Virus record (IMG/VR): IMGVR_UViG_3300030406_001289
Coordinates: 563 to 44,604 of that record
DNA length: 44,042 nt
Reading direction: 5' to 3' (one strand)
Source: a virus
Position numbers and translations under genes: made by a program. The notes under the pieces were generated by a model that was not told the origin of the DNA, searched no databases, and was given only the letters and a program-made list of their open reading frames with translations. Below are positions 8,336 to 15,981 of the stretch, piece by piece (the first letter of the stretch is position 1; every line of letters begins with the position of its first letter).

Positions 8336-10476
8336 TACTGTAATAATCCTGGAGGTAATCCAGCGTCAGGTGGTGGCTCTTGCATTTGCTGTTGTTGCTG
8401 TTGGGGTGCTTGTGGTTGATTACCTGAGAACTGTGGTTCTCCTGGTACTGGTACTCCCCCCACACCTATGTTAGCATTACCTGCCCCTGTCATATCCATT
8501 TCGCCTTGTGGCCCTTGTTGTTGCTGTTGTTGTTGCTGTTGCATCAAGTATGTTTGCCTCAACATTTCTTCTGGCGTATTTGTAACTTTATTTGGATCTA
8601 GCATCATCGACTTGGCTATCTCCCGTATTATGTAAGGGAACTTAGCAAAAGGTGCAAGGACAGGATTACTGGTGATCTGTAAGAAAGACATGAGGCGTTG
8701 TGACCTCACTTCGTTTTGCATCAGACTTTCTAATCCTCTAGCCTTAACTTCTAAATCACCTTTTATGTCTTTGTTGTAGTTGAATTGCATATTGAATGCA
8801 AACATGGCCTGACCTAGTGGGCGTAACATATAGTCATCGAAGTTTTTGACAACTGTTTTTATAGAACCTGCTGCGGCCCCCATCAACATAGATATACCAG
8901 CTGCCGTTCTACCCACACCCGTAACACCTGTTTGCCCATGTGAGAAGGACGGTATGCCTGTTGACTCATCAGCTAACACTCTAGCCTTATCAAACAACTG
9001 CATATTTTCGTTACTTACATTAGGAAACTTAGTGCCAAATATAGCCTGTCCAGGCGCTCCACCCTGTCTTCTAAATACTTTTCCTGGGTATACTGTAAGA
9101 TCCTGTCCTGGGGTTAGATTTGTCTCATCTACTTCTATGAGCAAGTTACCTGACAAGACTGCGTTATCCACTGCCATACGCATAAAGCCATTCATTAGCG
9201 TCTGTGTATCATCCATGTTTTCGCCAACTCCAATGCCAAAGAAAGCATATGGGTTTACTTCATACGGAACAGCGCAATACGGTATGCGCTTTGGTAAGAA
9301 TGGGTTGACCACAAACCGTAGCACTTCGCCGTTACATATCCATACGTTTACCTGTAGTTCGTTTACGTCATCATATTCTTCTGGTATTTCTATGCCAGAT
9401 TCTTCTACTAGTTCTCTGTCCATTACACCCCAGTACTCTAGGGCTTCGTATCTGTACGTGTCGTATCCACGCGAACTCTCTTCGTCTTGAGAGTCAAGTA
9501 AGCTAGACTCCCACCACTTAATGTTGTAGTTTTGGCCTATGTCTATTGCTTCTCTAATCGCCTCTTCTCTAAAGAACGGTCTGGTTCGTAGATTTCTTAA
9601 CTGTGTTTTAGTAAGTTTGTGACGCTCTATTACGTAGTCGCACTCTTCCATGTTAGATGCGTCAGGGTCAGGATAGAAGTTCCAAGCAGAAACGTAAGAT
9701 ACTTTAGGAACTGTCTTAATTGTTGGATCGTATTCACCCTCATCATTCCAGTTTGCATACTCTTTGGTTGTAGCAAATGGCCCTTTAAGTACGCCAGTGC
9801 CAAACAGAGCGCACTCAAACGCAGTGTTTCTTAGATGCATACTAGCGTCAGATTCTTCTAGCTGATCTTTTATCTGCTTCTCCATCATTTTTGCAGCTAC
9901 CATTGCAGGATGAAAATTAACAGCAGATTGCGTTATACCAAAGCCCTCTTTCAATGTATCTACATCTTCTAATACATCTTTTAGTGGGCCTAGTTTTTCT
10001 GACAGGTCTGTTAGCTCTGTAGCACCAGCAGGTAAAACTTTACCATCGCCCTCAAACCCGTATAGGTCTTTTGGCATCTCGCCAACATCTACATCTTTAG
10101 GTTCATTAGGGTCAAAGTTTACAGTTTCTGCCACACCCTCTGGTAAAGTTGTTGGCTCGATAGATAAGGGAAACTCATTGTTTGCAAGTAATACATCTAC
10201 TAATTGACTATATGCTGCTAAAACTTTTGTCTTTGTTACTTTTATAAAAACGCGAGACTTCTCTGCCTCAGTAAATTGTACGTCAGGAGAATATATACCT
10301 CTGTAGTTTTTATACGCACGTATCCAGTTTGACTCTTCTTGATACTTCGCATCCTCTGCTCTAGAGAATAATTTGTATATGTGATCAGTTATACCAGAAG
10401 CATCTTCATTTTCTTGGCTACCATCTTCTAAATAAGAACTGGTGCTATCTTCTAAAAAGTCTGTTTCGTCAGCCAT
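8335..10476 (-). CDS. Portal protein
   Basis: A 713-residue protein next to the large terminase, in the size range of T7/P22-type portals (the 12-subunit DNA entry ring). Recognisable family stretches include ECALFGTGVLKGPF in the wing, AFFGIGVGENMDDTQTLMNG before the stem region, and DESTGIPSFSHGQTGVTG with RTAAGISMLMGAAAGSIKT in the clip/stem half. The last about 70 residues are low complexity with two glutamine tracts (encoded near 8512-8545 and 8381-8406) and Pro/Gly, probably disordered. A good Shine-Dalgarno (GAAGG) precedes the ATG. Terminase directly upstream in the same operon matches the portal role in packaging. Confidence 0.9.
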   Translation of the reverse strand: MADETDFLEDSTSSYLEDGSQENEDASGITDHIYKLFSRAEDAKYQEESNWIRAYKNYRGIYSPDVQFTEAEKSRVFIKVTKTKVLAAYSQLVDVLLANNEFPLSIEPTTLPEGVAETVNFDPNEPKDVDVGEMPKDLYGFEGDGKVLPAGATELTDLSEKLGPLKDVLEDVDTLKEGFGITQSAVNFHPAMVAAKMMEKQIKDQLEESDASMHLRNTAFECALFGTGVLKGPFATTKEYANWNDEGEYDPTIKTVPKVSYVSAWNFYPDPDASNMEECDYVIERHKLTKTQLRNLRTRPFFREEAIREAIDIGQNYNIKWWESSLLDSQDEESSRGYDTYRYEALEYWGVMDRELVEESGIEIPEEYDDVNELQVNVWICNGEVLRFVVNPFLPKRIPYCAVPYEVNPYAFFGIGVGENMDDTQTLMNGFMRMAVDNAVLSGNLLIEVDETNLTPGQDLTVYPGKVFRRQGGAPGQAIFGTKFPNVSNENMQLFDKARVLADESTGIPSFSHGQTGVTGVGRTAAGISMLMGAAAGSIKTVVKNFDDYMLRPLGQAMFAFNMQFNYNKDIKGDLEVKARGLESLMQNEVRSQRLMSFLQITSNPVLAPFAKFPYIIREIAKSMMLDPNKVTNTPEEMLRQTYLMQQQQQQQQQGPQGEMDMTGAGNANIGVGGVPVPGEPQFSGNQPQAPQQQQQQMQEPPPDAGLPPGLLQ

Positions 10477-10489
10477 GCTCTACCTTCTC

Positions 10490-12058
10490 TTAATATCCAA
10501 ATACTGCATCAGCAGGTTTAAACTGTTCTTTAGCTGATGTAGATGGATCTAAATCAAATATATTTCTAGGTACTGGTCTAGATTGTATTCCGTATCTTAG
10601 CGCATCATACAGATGGTCTTCTGCGTGTGTGTCTATGTCTTCTGGATTTCTTTTGTCTAACGGCAAGATAGGTAACTGTGCAATCAGATTTGTACACGTA
10701 TTAAATATCTGTATTCCAGGCATATCAGTATCTTCATCTACACGTAGTAGTCTGTGTACTTCGTTTTTACCACTCACCCTACTACCTCTACTTCTATCTG
10801 ATGGCCTAAACTTACAACCCTCTAGTATCATTTGCTCTGCTAAACTAGGGCCTGTATCACCTCTTTTGTGCCAACAGGAGGAATCTAAAACTCCATAAGC
10901 CATCTTACCATCTTGGCTTTCTAAATTCAATATAATTCTAGCTAACTCTACTGCTAAAACTTTTCTTACGTACAACTCCCTATATACAACTAGGGTATCA
11001 TCTGGGGTAACTGCAAACCATAGTACAGCAGAGTAAGATCCATACCCATAGTCACAGGCCCTAAATTTTCTCCACCCACTAGGTATCTCATATGGCTCTA
11101 TTACGTGGGTCTTTCTGTCAAACTCCGTAAATGCTGCACCCTCTGCAATGTCCCAACTTCCGTATAGTAGTTGCTTTCTTTGTACCTCTGGCAGAGACAG
11201 TAGCATCGTTTCGTAATCACCCTGATTGTAAAGGTATGGATTATCTTTTAAACTAGCAGGTATAAACCTTCTTTGGAACAATGGCTCCCCTGCTCTACTG
11301 TGTCCTTTTGGATACCGTAATATCTCCTTTGTCTCAGGATCCCTAGCCCAAAACGATTTGTTTGGGGTTGCTGGATCTATGAACATCTTCTTAACCCAAG
11401 AATGTCCTGGCCCTCCTGGGTTTGTAGTAGCCCTCATATATACTTTTATCTCAGGGTTTGTTGACCTTAATCGAGATCTGAGATAATCCCAAGGAAACGC
11501 TGTAGGATATTGCGTAAGCTCGTCAAAACCCACGTACGAAAAGCTCTGACCTTGGTAACGAAGTACGTCTTTATCCTGTTCCAAATACGTAAGCCAAATT
11601 CTCGCACCCGAAGGAAAAGTCCATTGACTCTTTCTTTCAGACCATTTGGCCCCAGGATGCAGTTTCGGATACAGTTCCGTAGATTTGTGAATAAGTTCCC
11701 TAAGTTCGTCATTTGTTCTCCTAAGTATCAATGCGCTATGATCAGAATATTTACAATACCTCAACGGGTCTATTAGTAGCGCAAAGCTCTTACCTCCTCC
11801 AGCAGCACCACCATACAATACTTCTCGCTCTGGTGCGTTTATAAAATCCTGTTGTGGCCCCTCGTTTAACGTAACATAACTAGAGTTAGTTTGTTCTTTT
11901 TGTTCTTCGTTAGGCGAGGAGTTTGTCTGCCCATTCTGTTTCGATTCTATCTCCTCTTTGTTCAACTGAAGCGTAGAGGATTTTTTCTTGGATGCTCTTT
12001 TCCTTTTCTGCGTACTCTTTCGCTTTGGAGGCATAATGTCTGTACGATTGGACTGCAT
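10490..12058 (-). CDS. terL: Terminase large subunit (packaging ATPase/nuclease)
   Basis: A 522-residue protein. Walker A is GGAAGGGKS (83-91), and Walker B with the catalytic carboxylate is YVGFDE (175-180). The RNase H-like nuclease has Asp336 (RACDYGYG), Asp392 (GVLDSS) and Asp485 (DHLYDALRYG). It cuts the concatemer and pumps DNA through the portal. The first about 60 residues are a Lys/Gln/Ser-rich, probably disordered extension beyond the usual family start. They are encoded in the 149-base overlap with the preceding HTH-protein gene, read in another frame. No strong ribosome-binding site marks the ATG, so translation may depend on coupling, or a shorter start may be used. Confidence 0.92.
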   Translation of the reverse strand: MQSNRTDIMPPKRKSTQKRKRASKKKSSTLQLNKEEIESKQNGQTNSSPNEEQKEQTNSSYVTLNEGPQQDFINAPEREVLYGGAAGGGKSFALLIDPLRYCKYSDHSALILRRTNDELRELIHKSTELYPKLHPGAKWSERKSQWTFPSGARIWLTYLEQDKDVLRYQGQSFSYVGFDELTQYPTAFPWDYLRSRLRSTNPEIKVYMRATTNPGGPGHSWVKKMFIDPATPNKSFWARDPETKEILRYPKGHSRAGEPLFQRRFIPASLKDNPYLYNQGDYETMLLSLPEVQRKQLLYGSWDIAEGAAFTEFDRKTHVIEPYEIPSGWRKFRACDYGYGSYSAVLWFAVTPDDTLVVYRELYVRKVLAVELARIILNLESQDGKMAYGVLDSSCWHKRGDTGPSLAEQMILEGCKFRPSDRSRGSRVSGKNEVHRLLRVDEDTDMPGIQIFNTCTNLIAQLPILPLDKRNPEDIDTHAEDHLYDALRYGIQSRPVPRNIFDLDPSTSAKEQFKPADAVFGY

Positions 12059-12329
12059 TCTGTCTATCTCTTTCTTTGTTTATTAGTTTGTGTAGTGCCT
12101 GATGCGTTATTGCCCTCCCCGTTTTAGCAGATAACCATCTAGCAACCTCCCTGTAACTACAGGTCTTCAAATATTCTTTAGCCTCAAGTAGCGCATCTAA
12201 CTGCTCCTGTATAGGCAATAGTATGGTATTGTCGTTTTCATCAGCCTCATACCCAAATGGTATCTGTCGGCTCTTTCTTACAACTGGCCTCCAAGTATTT
12301 TTAGTGGGTGTTTCTTCCATCTTCCTCAT
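11910..12329 (-). CDS. HTH-containing DNA-binding protein between terminase subunits
   Basis: A 139-residue protein overlapping the small terminase gene (29 bases) and the large terminase gene (149 bases). Residues about 55-90 (CSYREVARWLSAKTGRAITH followed by QALHKLINKERDR) read as a helix-turn-helix of the resolvase/recombinase C-terminal type. The C-terminus is a charged helix. The N-terminus is basic and Trp/Arg-containing (NTWRPVVRKSRQIPFGYEAD). An alternative ATG lies three codons in. Position suggests a packaging-site binding partner of the terminase or a late-operon regulator; neither is shown by the sequence. Confidence 0.65.
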   Translation of the reverse strand: MRKMEETPTKNTWRPVVRKSRQIPFGYEADENDNTILLPIQEQLDALLEAKEYLKTCSYREVARWLSAKTGRAITHQALHKLINKERDRQNAVQSYRHYASKAKEYAEKEKSIQEKILYASVEQRGDRIETEWADKLLA

Positions 12330-12705
12330 CTTCTTCGTACTTAGGTTCTGCCTTTGGTGGGAACATTATCATACTTTGTGGCTCTGCCTGTACAGATATA
12401 CGCTCCGTTTTAACTATGCCCGTTCTATCTAGGATTTCACGGGCTGCTGATATTCTATCTCGATTACCTAAAGCAGTAGGGTCAGTCAATACTCCCGTCA
12501 TCGCCATCGCTGCCATCGGCCCATTCGACGCTAGATACATTTGCGTCCTATCTATTATTTCGTTCTGTAGTGTTTGTATTACAGTGCTAGTCTTTGTGTT
12601 TTCGCTATATCCTGCAATCTTCATAGCAGTCCGTATGTTGCCATTGGCATCGTCAAACAAGCAGTCTAAGAATGTCTTCTGTCTATCTGTTAGTTCTTTT
12701 GCCAT
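12301..12705 (-). CDS. terS: Terminase small subunit
   Basis: A 134-residue protein with the common small-terminase pattern: LTDRQKTFLDCLFDDANGNI near the N-terminus, AMKIAGYSENTKTSTVIQTL as the HTH region, then LQNEIIDRTQMYLASNGPMA and SAAREILDRTGIVKTERISV. In the family this subunit recognises the packaging site and stimulates the large subunit's ATPase. The acidic C-terminus (AEPKYEEDEEDGRNTH) could contact the basic extension of the large subunit. It overlaps the upstream gene by 23 bases and the HTH gene by 29. Confidence 0.8.
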   Translation of the reverse strand: MAKELTDRQKTFLDCLFDDANGNIRTAMKIAGYSENTKTSTVIQTLQNEIIDRTQMYLASNGPMAAMAMTGVLTDPTALGNRDRISAAREILDRTGIVKTERISVQAEPQSMIMFPPKAEPKYEEDEEDGRNTH

Positions 12706-13636
12706 TAGATTTTCTAGCTTTCTTTTGTTTGTAGTCTTGCATTATTCGGGCAATACGTTGTCTTTGCGCTCTAGTTATATTACCACCACCCTTCATACCA
12801 AGTGGCTTCTTAAATTTAGTGGTTGCACCTGATCTAGCGGTCATGCCCCCCATACGCAAGTCGGGCCTACCTGCTGGATACGCAAAGTGACCCTCTGATT
12901 TGTATCCTACGTCAAAATCAGGATCGTCATCTGGTATGTCTTTAAATTCTATATTACGACCTAATAATTTACTTACGAGTTGCTCCACTATGTTTTTATC
13001 ATCTGGGGCAGATTTTATACTACGATCTAACCTATCTCTATCATCATCTGGCCTAATAGATTTTGCTCTATTTAAATCTAAATTACCTGAGAACTGTGGG
13101 CTTTTATCTCCATACCCAAAACCTTTTAGCCTAGCTCCAGACCCTACTAAATCTGAATCTTCCTTTTGCATAGGAGGAGTTGGTTTTTCTCTAGGCATTG
13201 GAATAGGTGATGGTGCAGATACTAAACTTCTTTCTAGTCTATCTCTTTTTTCATTCAAAAATGGGGTGGGCTTTTTATCTTTTTGCCTAGAAGATGTTAA
13301 AGGTATATTTCTACCTGCATCTAGTTCTGAACCTCTACCCCCTCCGCGCAAATCAAATCTGGATGTTCCTTTATCTTCTGTAGAATACCTTTGCGTTATA
13401 CCCCTATAATCTCTATAATCTATGCCCATTAAATTTTTAAATTCTTTTAATAGTTGAGCTTTACTTTTTTTAAAAGGCACTCTTCGTAGACCAGATACCT
13501 CATAGCGTTCAAGTTGTTCTATTATTTTTGCTATCTCAGCTTCTCTATTTTTTCTCTGTTGTTTGAGTCCCAATTGCCTAATTTTATTGCGACCAGCTTC
13601 TCTAGCCCTATCGCCCTTATTTCCCTGTGTTGTCAT
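12683..13636 (-). CDS. Basic, disordered late protein of unknown function
   Basis: A 317-residue Lys/Arg/Gly/Asp-rich protein at the start of the packaging operon. The N-terminal 70 residues are helical and basic (GNKIRQLGLKQQRKNREAE-like). The middle is low complexity with Pro and charged motifs, including two related elements, RDRLERSLVSAPS and RDRLDRSIKSAPD. The C-terminus (GGNITRAQRQRIARIMQDYK) is strongly basic. A longer frame begins ten codons upstream at a TTG; I chose the ATG of MTTQGNKG. I recognise no family. It may be a nucleic-acid-binding or capsid-internal protein. Confidence 0.55.
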   Translation of the reverse strand: MTTQGNKGDRAREAGRNKIRQLGLKQQRKNREAEIAKIIEQLERYEVSGLRRVPFKKSKAQLLKEFKNLMGIDYRDYRGITQRYSTEDKGTSRFDLRGGGRGSELDAGRNIPLTSSRQKDKKPTPFLNEKRDRLERSLVSAPSPIPMPREKPTPPMQKEDSDLVGSGARLKGFGYGDKSPQFSGNLDLNRAKSIRPDDDRDRLDRSIKSAPDDKNIVEQLVSKLLGRNIEFKDIPDDDPDFDVGYKSEGHFAYPAGRPDLRMGGMTARSGATTKFKKPLGMKGGGNITRAQRQRIARIMQDYKQKKARKSNGKRTNR

Positions 13637-13671
13637 AGCGCACTCATCTTTCTCTGTAATGTACAAAAATA

Positions 13672-13774
13672 AGAGGCAGGGCTGATTTTGTTTCGTATAA
13701 AGAATAGTTAGTTCCCAAAATGAACTACACCCTTTATGCCTACCAAATTAAGGACTACGAACAACCCTGCCTCT
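13672..13774 (-). other. Nested inverted repeat / structured RNA element before the packaging genes
   Basis: AGAGGCAGGG (13672-13681) is perfectly complementary to CCCTGCCTCT (13765-13774). Inside, TTGTTTCGT (13688-13696) pairs with ACGAACAA (13757-13764) with one bulge, ATAAAG (13697-13702) pairs with CTTTAT (13732-13737), and TAGTTC/GAACTA (13709-13727) closes a 7 nt loop. On the minus strand the last stem is followed by TATTTTTG, as in a terminator. It lies within the late transcript, between the first gene and the packaging genes. Confidence 0.5.
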
Positions 13775-13838
13775 AACGCGCGTACCCTACCGTCTGTCCA
13801 AACCTAGACCACAACAAACCTCGCAAGAATAAGCATAG

Positions 13839-14123
13839 CTAGGTTGGCTGGTCTTCTCCCTCTTTAGATTTAAGTATGCCCTTACTATCGGTGTAACCCT
13901 CTTCACGCAACAGCTTACATACCTCGCCCAACTTCAATCGCCTACAAGGGAACTTCTCCCGAAGCGCAACCCAAGTATAGTACTCTGTATGTGATGGTAG
14001 AGTTAGAGGATCAATTACGAACCCCTGTTCCATTACGCGATAGAACCTCTCCAGCAGAAACTTACCTGAGTCTGAATATAGTTGTATGGATTTGGTTTTG
14101 TTTGTCAAGTTATTTTTTCTCAT
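13839..14123 (-). CDS. Small first gene of the late operon, unknown function
   Basis: A 94-residue protein (starting MRKNNLTNKTKSIQ) and the first gene after the consensus late promoter. It reads as a mixed alpha/beta protein with SGKFLLERFYRVMEQGFVID, HTEYYTWVALREKFPC and a Lys-rich C-terminus (GILKSKEGEDQPT). The segment 'RLKLGEVCKLLREEGYTDS' could be a small winged-helix recognition element. A longer frame starts 16 codons upstream, but the ATG chosen has AAAGG at good spacing. No family recognised. First-gene position and size suggest a regulator of late expression. Confidence 0.55.
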   Translation of the reverse strand: MRKNNLTNKTKSIQLYSDSGKFLLERFYRVMEQGFVIDPLTLPSHTEYYTWVALREKFPCRRLKLGEVCKLLREEGYTDSKGILKSKEGEDQPT

Positions 14124-14224
14124 CGGATTACCTTTTTTACTTGACGAACCTCCTTTTGTATGGTATAACATTCGTTATCGAATGGGGAGGGGTAAATATA
14201 TACACTAACTCGCAAGTATTAGTT

Positions 14225-14253
14225 ATTATATTTAATAATCCGCGATATGTCAA
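14225..14253 (-). promoter_or_regulatory. Consensus sigma-70 promoter driving the minus-strand (late) arm
   Basis: On the minus strand TTGACA (14253-14248), a 17-base spacer and TATAAT (14230-14225) form a perfect match to the housekeeping bacterial promoter. The start would fall near 14218, about 95 bases before the first minus-strand gene. A perfect 12/12 promoter implies host polymerase use. Confidence 0.85.
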
Positions 14254-14598
14254 CATTTTGTGTACTAGCCGTGTGTGTGTCTAGTAGTATGCGACAAAGT
14301 GGTTGACACTCCATTTTCCCTATCCGTTGCACACTTCATATATACCATACGTAGGCGGGGTGGTGGCCCCTGCCCGACACATCTTAAATAAAAAATATCA
14401 TTAGCCCCCCCTCCTAATCAGTACCAATCTAGTATAAATTGCCGCTTTTCAATTCTTATTTAACTTTTATCTGTAATTCTTAATCTGTAATTAATGTTAG
14501 CCAGGGCAATTATAGGATAACCCTAGTTTATACGCTCACATATACCCCCTACCATATCGGGTATAGTGGCGCTTTTCTGGCGCGGTAGCTTTTTGGGG
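14254..14598. other. Gene-free divergent region, candidate regulatory/origin segment
   Basis: No credible frame on either strand. It contains a GC-rich hairpin (GGCGGGG 14354-14360 with CCCCTGCC 14367-14374, one bulge), a run of seven C at about 14405, a two-copy 10-base direct repeat, and an inverted repeat TATACCC/GGGTATA (14541-14565, 11 nt loop). Direct repeats, an AT-rich block and divergent transcription are the usual setting for a replication origin or operator cluster; this is inference. Confidence 0.45.
14469..14492 (+). repeat. Two-copy direct repeat ATCTGTAATT
   Basis: ATCTGTAATT occurs at 14469-14478 and again at 14483-14492, a period of 14 bases within an AT-rich stretch of the divergent region. 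Spacing is a little over one helical turn, as in binding sites for a dimeric or cooperative DNA-binding protein. Confidence 0.55.
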
Positions 14599-14627
14599 TT
14601 GTTTAAAAATACAAACTACGTTATTTT
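14599..14627 (+). promoter_or_regulatory. Possible promoter of the plus-strand (early) arm
   Basis: TTGTTT, 17 bases, TATTTT, ending 36 bases before the first plus-strand ATG. The -35 box matches at only half its positions, and the -10 at four of six. A promoter is expected here because the region is divergent, but this is the weakest of those listed. Confidence 0.3.
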
Positions 14628-14662
14628 AGCTTATCTTTAACTAGTATGGAGTAACACAAACA

Positions 14663-14854
14663 ATGTTAAATGAAGTAACTTACAAAGCTATTGAGGGCGT
14701 GTTGTATGACTATGTATGCGGTAATGCTACGTCGTCTGATGTGCATAGCACACTAGGATCATTAGGTTTTAAAGTAGATCTTAGGCGCTGGTATCATAAT
14801 GAGATTGAGATAACTAATTTCGCCAATACTGAATCACATTTAATTGAAGTTTAA
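14663..14854 (+). CDS. First early gene, small protein of unknown function
   Basis: A 63-residue protein (MLNEVTYKAIEGVLYDYVCG...) preceded by GGAG at 10 bases from the ATG. It is mixed alpha/beta: an N-terminal helix, a 'SSDVHSTLGSLGFKVDLRRW' middle and a short acidic end. As the first gene after the divergent region it would be among the first transcribed, and so a candidate host-takeover protein. No family recognised. Confidence 0.6.
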   Translation: MLNEVTYKAIEGVLYDYVCGNATSSDVHSTLGSLGFKVDLRRWYHNEIEITNFANTESHLIEV

Positions 14855-14856
14855 TA

Positions 14857-14973
14857 ATGCTTGAACTAATACATAACTTGATTCTCGATAACCATGTTAT
14901 ACTGGGTATCGCGTTTACTAGTGCCGTTGTAATGATTATTACGGGCGCTATTCTTTCATCAATAATTAAATAG
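14857..14973 (+). CDS. Single-pass membrane micropeptide
   Basis: A 38-codon frame starts two bases after the previous stop. It has a polar N-terminus (MLELIHNLILDNHV) and a hydrophobic stretch of about 20 residues (LGIAFTSAVVMIITGAILSS) ending in IIK. It fills the gap between the first early gene and the DUF932 gene almost exactly. The ribosome-binding site is weak (GAAG), so coupling to the upstream gene is likely. Function unknown; it would sit in the inner membrane. Confidence 0.5.
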   Translation: MLELIHNLILDNHVILGIAFTSAVVMIITGAILSSIIK

Positions 14974-14986
14974 GGAATACAAAACC

Positions 14987-15925
14987 ATGAATAATAACGT
15001 AATCAATTTAAATAATTTCGCAGTTAATAACTCTACAACAACGGGTGTTTATTGGCCGGAACTAACTAGCCGTACTGATTTTGGGGCTAAGTTAACGCCT
15101 ATTTATGACATTGAGCTTGTCTCTCCTCATTCATCTAGATATGAGGCAGTAGAGGATCCGCTGGGCCGTTTCGTTAAACGTACCGATAACGGGCGTAATT
15201 TAGGTATTGTTGGATCCACATACGGAGTTGCCGAAAATGCCCCGTTATATGAGATGATTAAAGAGGGCGCGGAGAAGGCGTTACCTCGTGAAGCATTGCG
15301 CGATGTGCAATTAAAAGAGCAATCCTCACATCACGGGGCGTTTACCCGAATTGATTTATTGTTTTCGGGTATTGGCGCTGACATACGTCAACTTAGCGGA
15401 TCCAAAACCCAACTACTGTTTAAGATTGGTTTAACTAATTCGTTTAATGGTAGCGGGGCCATACGCTTGTTTAGCGGGGCGGAAGATCTGTTTTGCACTA
15501 ATGGCTGTACTAGTGCCGAATACCAAAAGAAAGCGGCCCGTCACACTAGCGGTTTCACGCCCGATATATTCGCGGGATTTATTGAAAAGCAATGTGAAGA
15601 TTTTCTATTGCGCGTTGATACTTGGAGAGCATGGGCGCAAAAGGCGATCACCCCAGATCAAGCCGAAAAGGCGCTTAATGACGCTAAGATGGCAGGGCGT
15701 AAAGTCAAATTAATGATGGAACAATTCGAGAAAGAGAGCATAGCGCGAGGTCGTAGCGTATGGGCGCTGTATTCCGCGCTCACTGCGTATAGTTCACACG
15801 CGGATCTTTTCCCCGTCCGAAATAGTAGCGCGTCCGATAACATAGCAGTGACGCTTGATAATCGGGAAAGGGAAGTATCGCGGATTGTTTCAAGCGACGA
15901 ATGGAGGCAATTAGCAGTAGCATAA
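14987..15925 (+). CDS. DUF932 (phage/plasmid-like) early protein
   Basis: A 312-residue protein matching the DUF932 pattern: a central 'GIVGSTYGVAENAPLYEMI' region, TRIDLLFSGIGADI, 'LLFKIGLTNSFNGSGAIRLF' and 'GAEDLFCTNGCTSAEYQKK', followed by a helical C-terminus. The family is widespread on phages and plasmids and has no settled function. The Shine-Dalgarno AGGG with the spacer AATACAAAACC is shared with other early genes here. It is followed directly by a strong terminator. The codon choice (more CGN arginine, GCG and CCG than neighbours such as the Mom gene) looks different from the rest of the arm, which may reflect separate acquisition. Confidence 0.8.
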   Translation: MNNNVINLNNFAVNNSTTTGVYWPELTSRTDFGAKLTPIYDIELVSPHSSRYEAVEDPLGRFVKRTDNGRNLGIVGSTYGVAENAPLYEMIKEGAEKALPREALRDVQLKEQSSHHGAFTRIDLLFSGIGADIRQLSGSKTQLLFKIGLTNSFNGSGAIRLFSGAEDLFCTNGCTSAEYQKKAARHTSGFTPDIFAGFIEKQCEDFLLRVDTWRAWAQKAITPDQAEKALNDAKMAGRKVKLMMEQFEKESIARGRSVWALYSALTAYSSHADLFPVRNSSASDNIAVTLDNREREVSRIVSSDEWRQLAVA

Positions 15926-15933
15926 ATAACTTA

Positions 15934-15945
15934 GGTTAATTAACC
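15934..15945. repeat. Perfect 12-base palindrome next to the terminator
   Basis: GGTTAATTAACC is a perfect palindrome whose right half is the left arm of the adjoining terminator stem. It may bind a dimeric protein or simply extend the hairpin on the other strand. Confidence 0.5.
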
Positions 15946-15976
15946 CCCCTTGCTGTTATGGCTTGGGGGGTTTTTT
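15942..15976 (+). terminator. Rho-independent terminator after DUF932
   Basis: AACCCCCC (15942-15949), a 15 nt loop, GGGGGGTT (15965-15972) and a run of six T. It ends the first early transcript. Because the next gene is on the opposite strand and converges, the same hairpin may also slow that transcript, though no T-run is present in that direction. Confidence 0.9.
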
Positions 15977-15981
15977 AGTGC

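Noticed and set aside
8846-9490. Plus-strand frame of 214 codons opposite the portal gene
   Set aside because: It is a mirror of the portal coding strand, with no Shine-Dalgarno and no recognisable protein; similar long mirror frames lie opposite 7433-8164 and 35194-35805.
12308-12832. Plus-strand frame opposite the small terminase
   Set aside because: Composition is the complement of the real gene, no ribosome-binding site, and it overlaps three well-supported minus genes.
13729-13784. 18-codon plus-strand frame inside the nested inverted repeat (MNYTLYAYQIKDYEQPCL)
   Set aside because: No ribosome-binding site, and it is explained better as part of the structured element.
14303-14331. Plus-strand TTGACA in the divergent region as an early promoter
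   Set aside because: At 16-18 bases downstream there is no acceptable -10 box (GTTGCA or TTGCAC).
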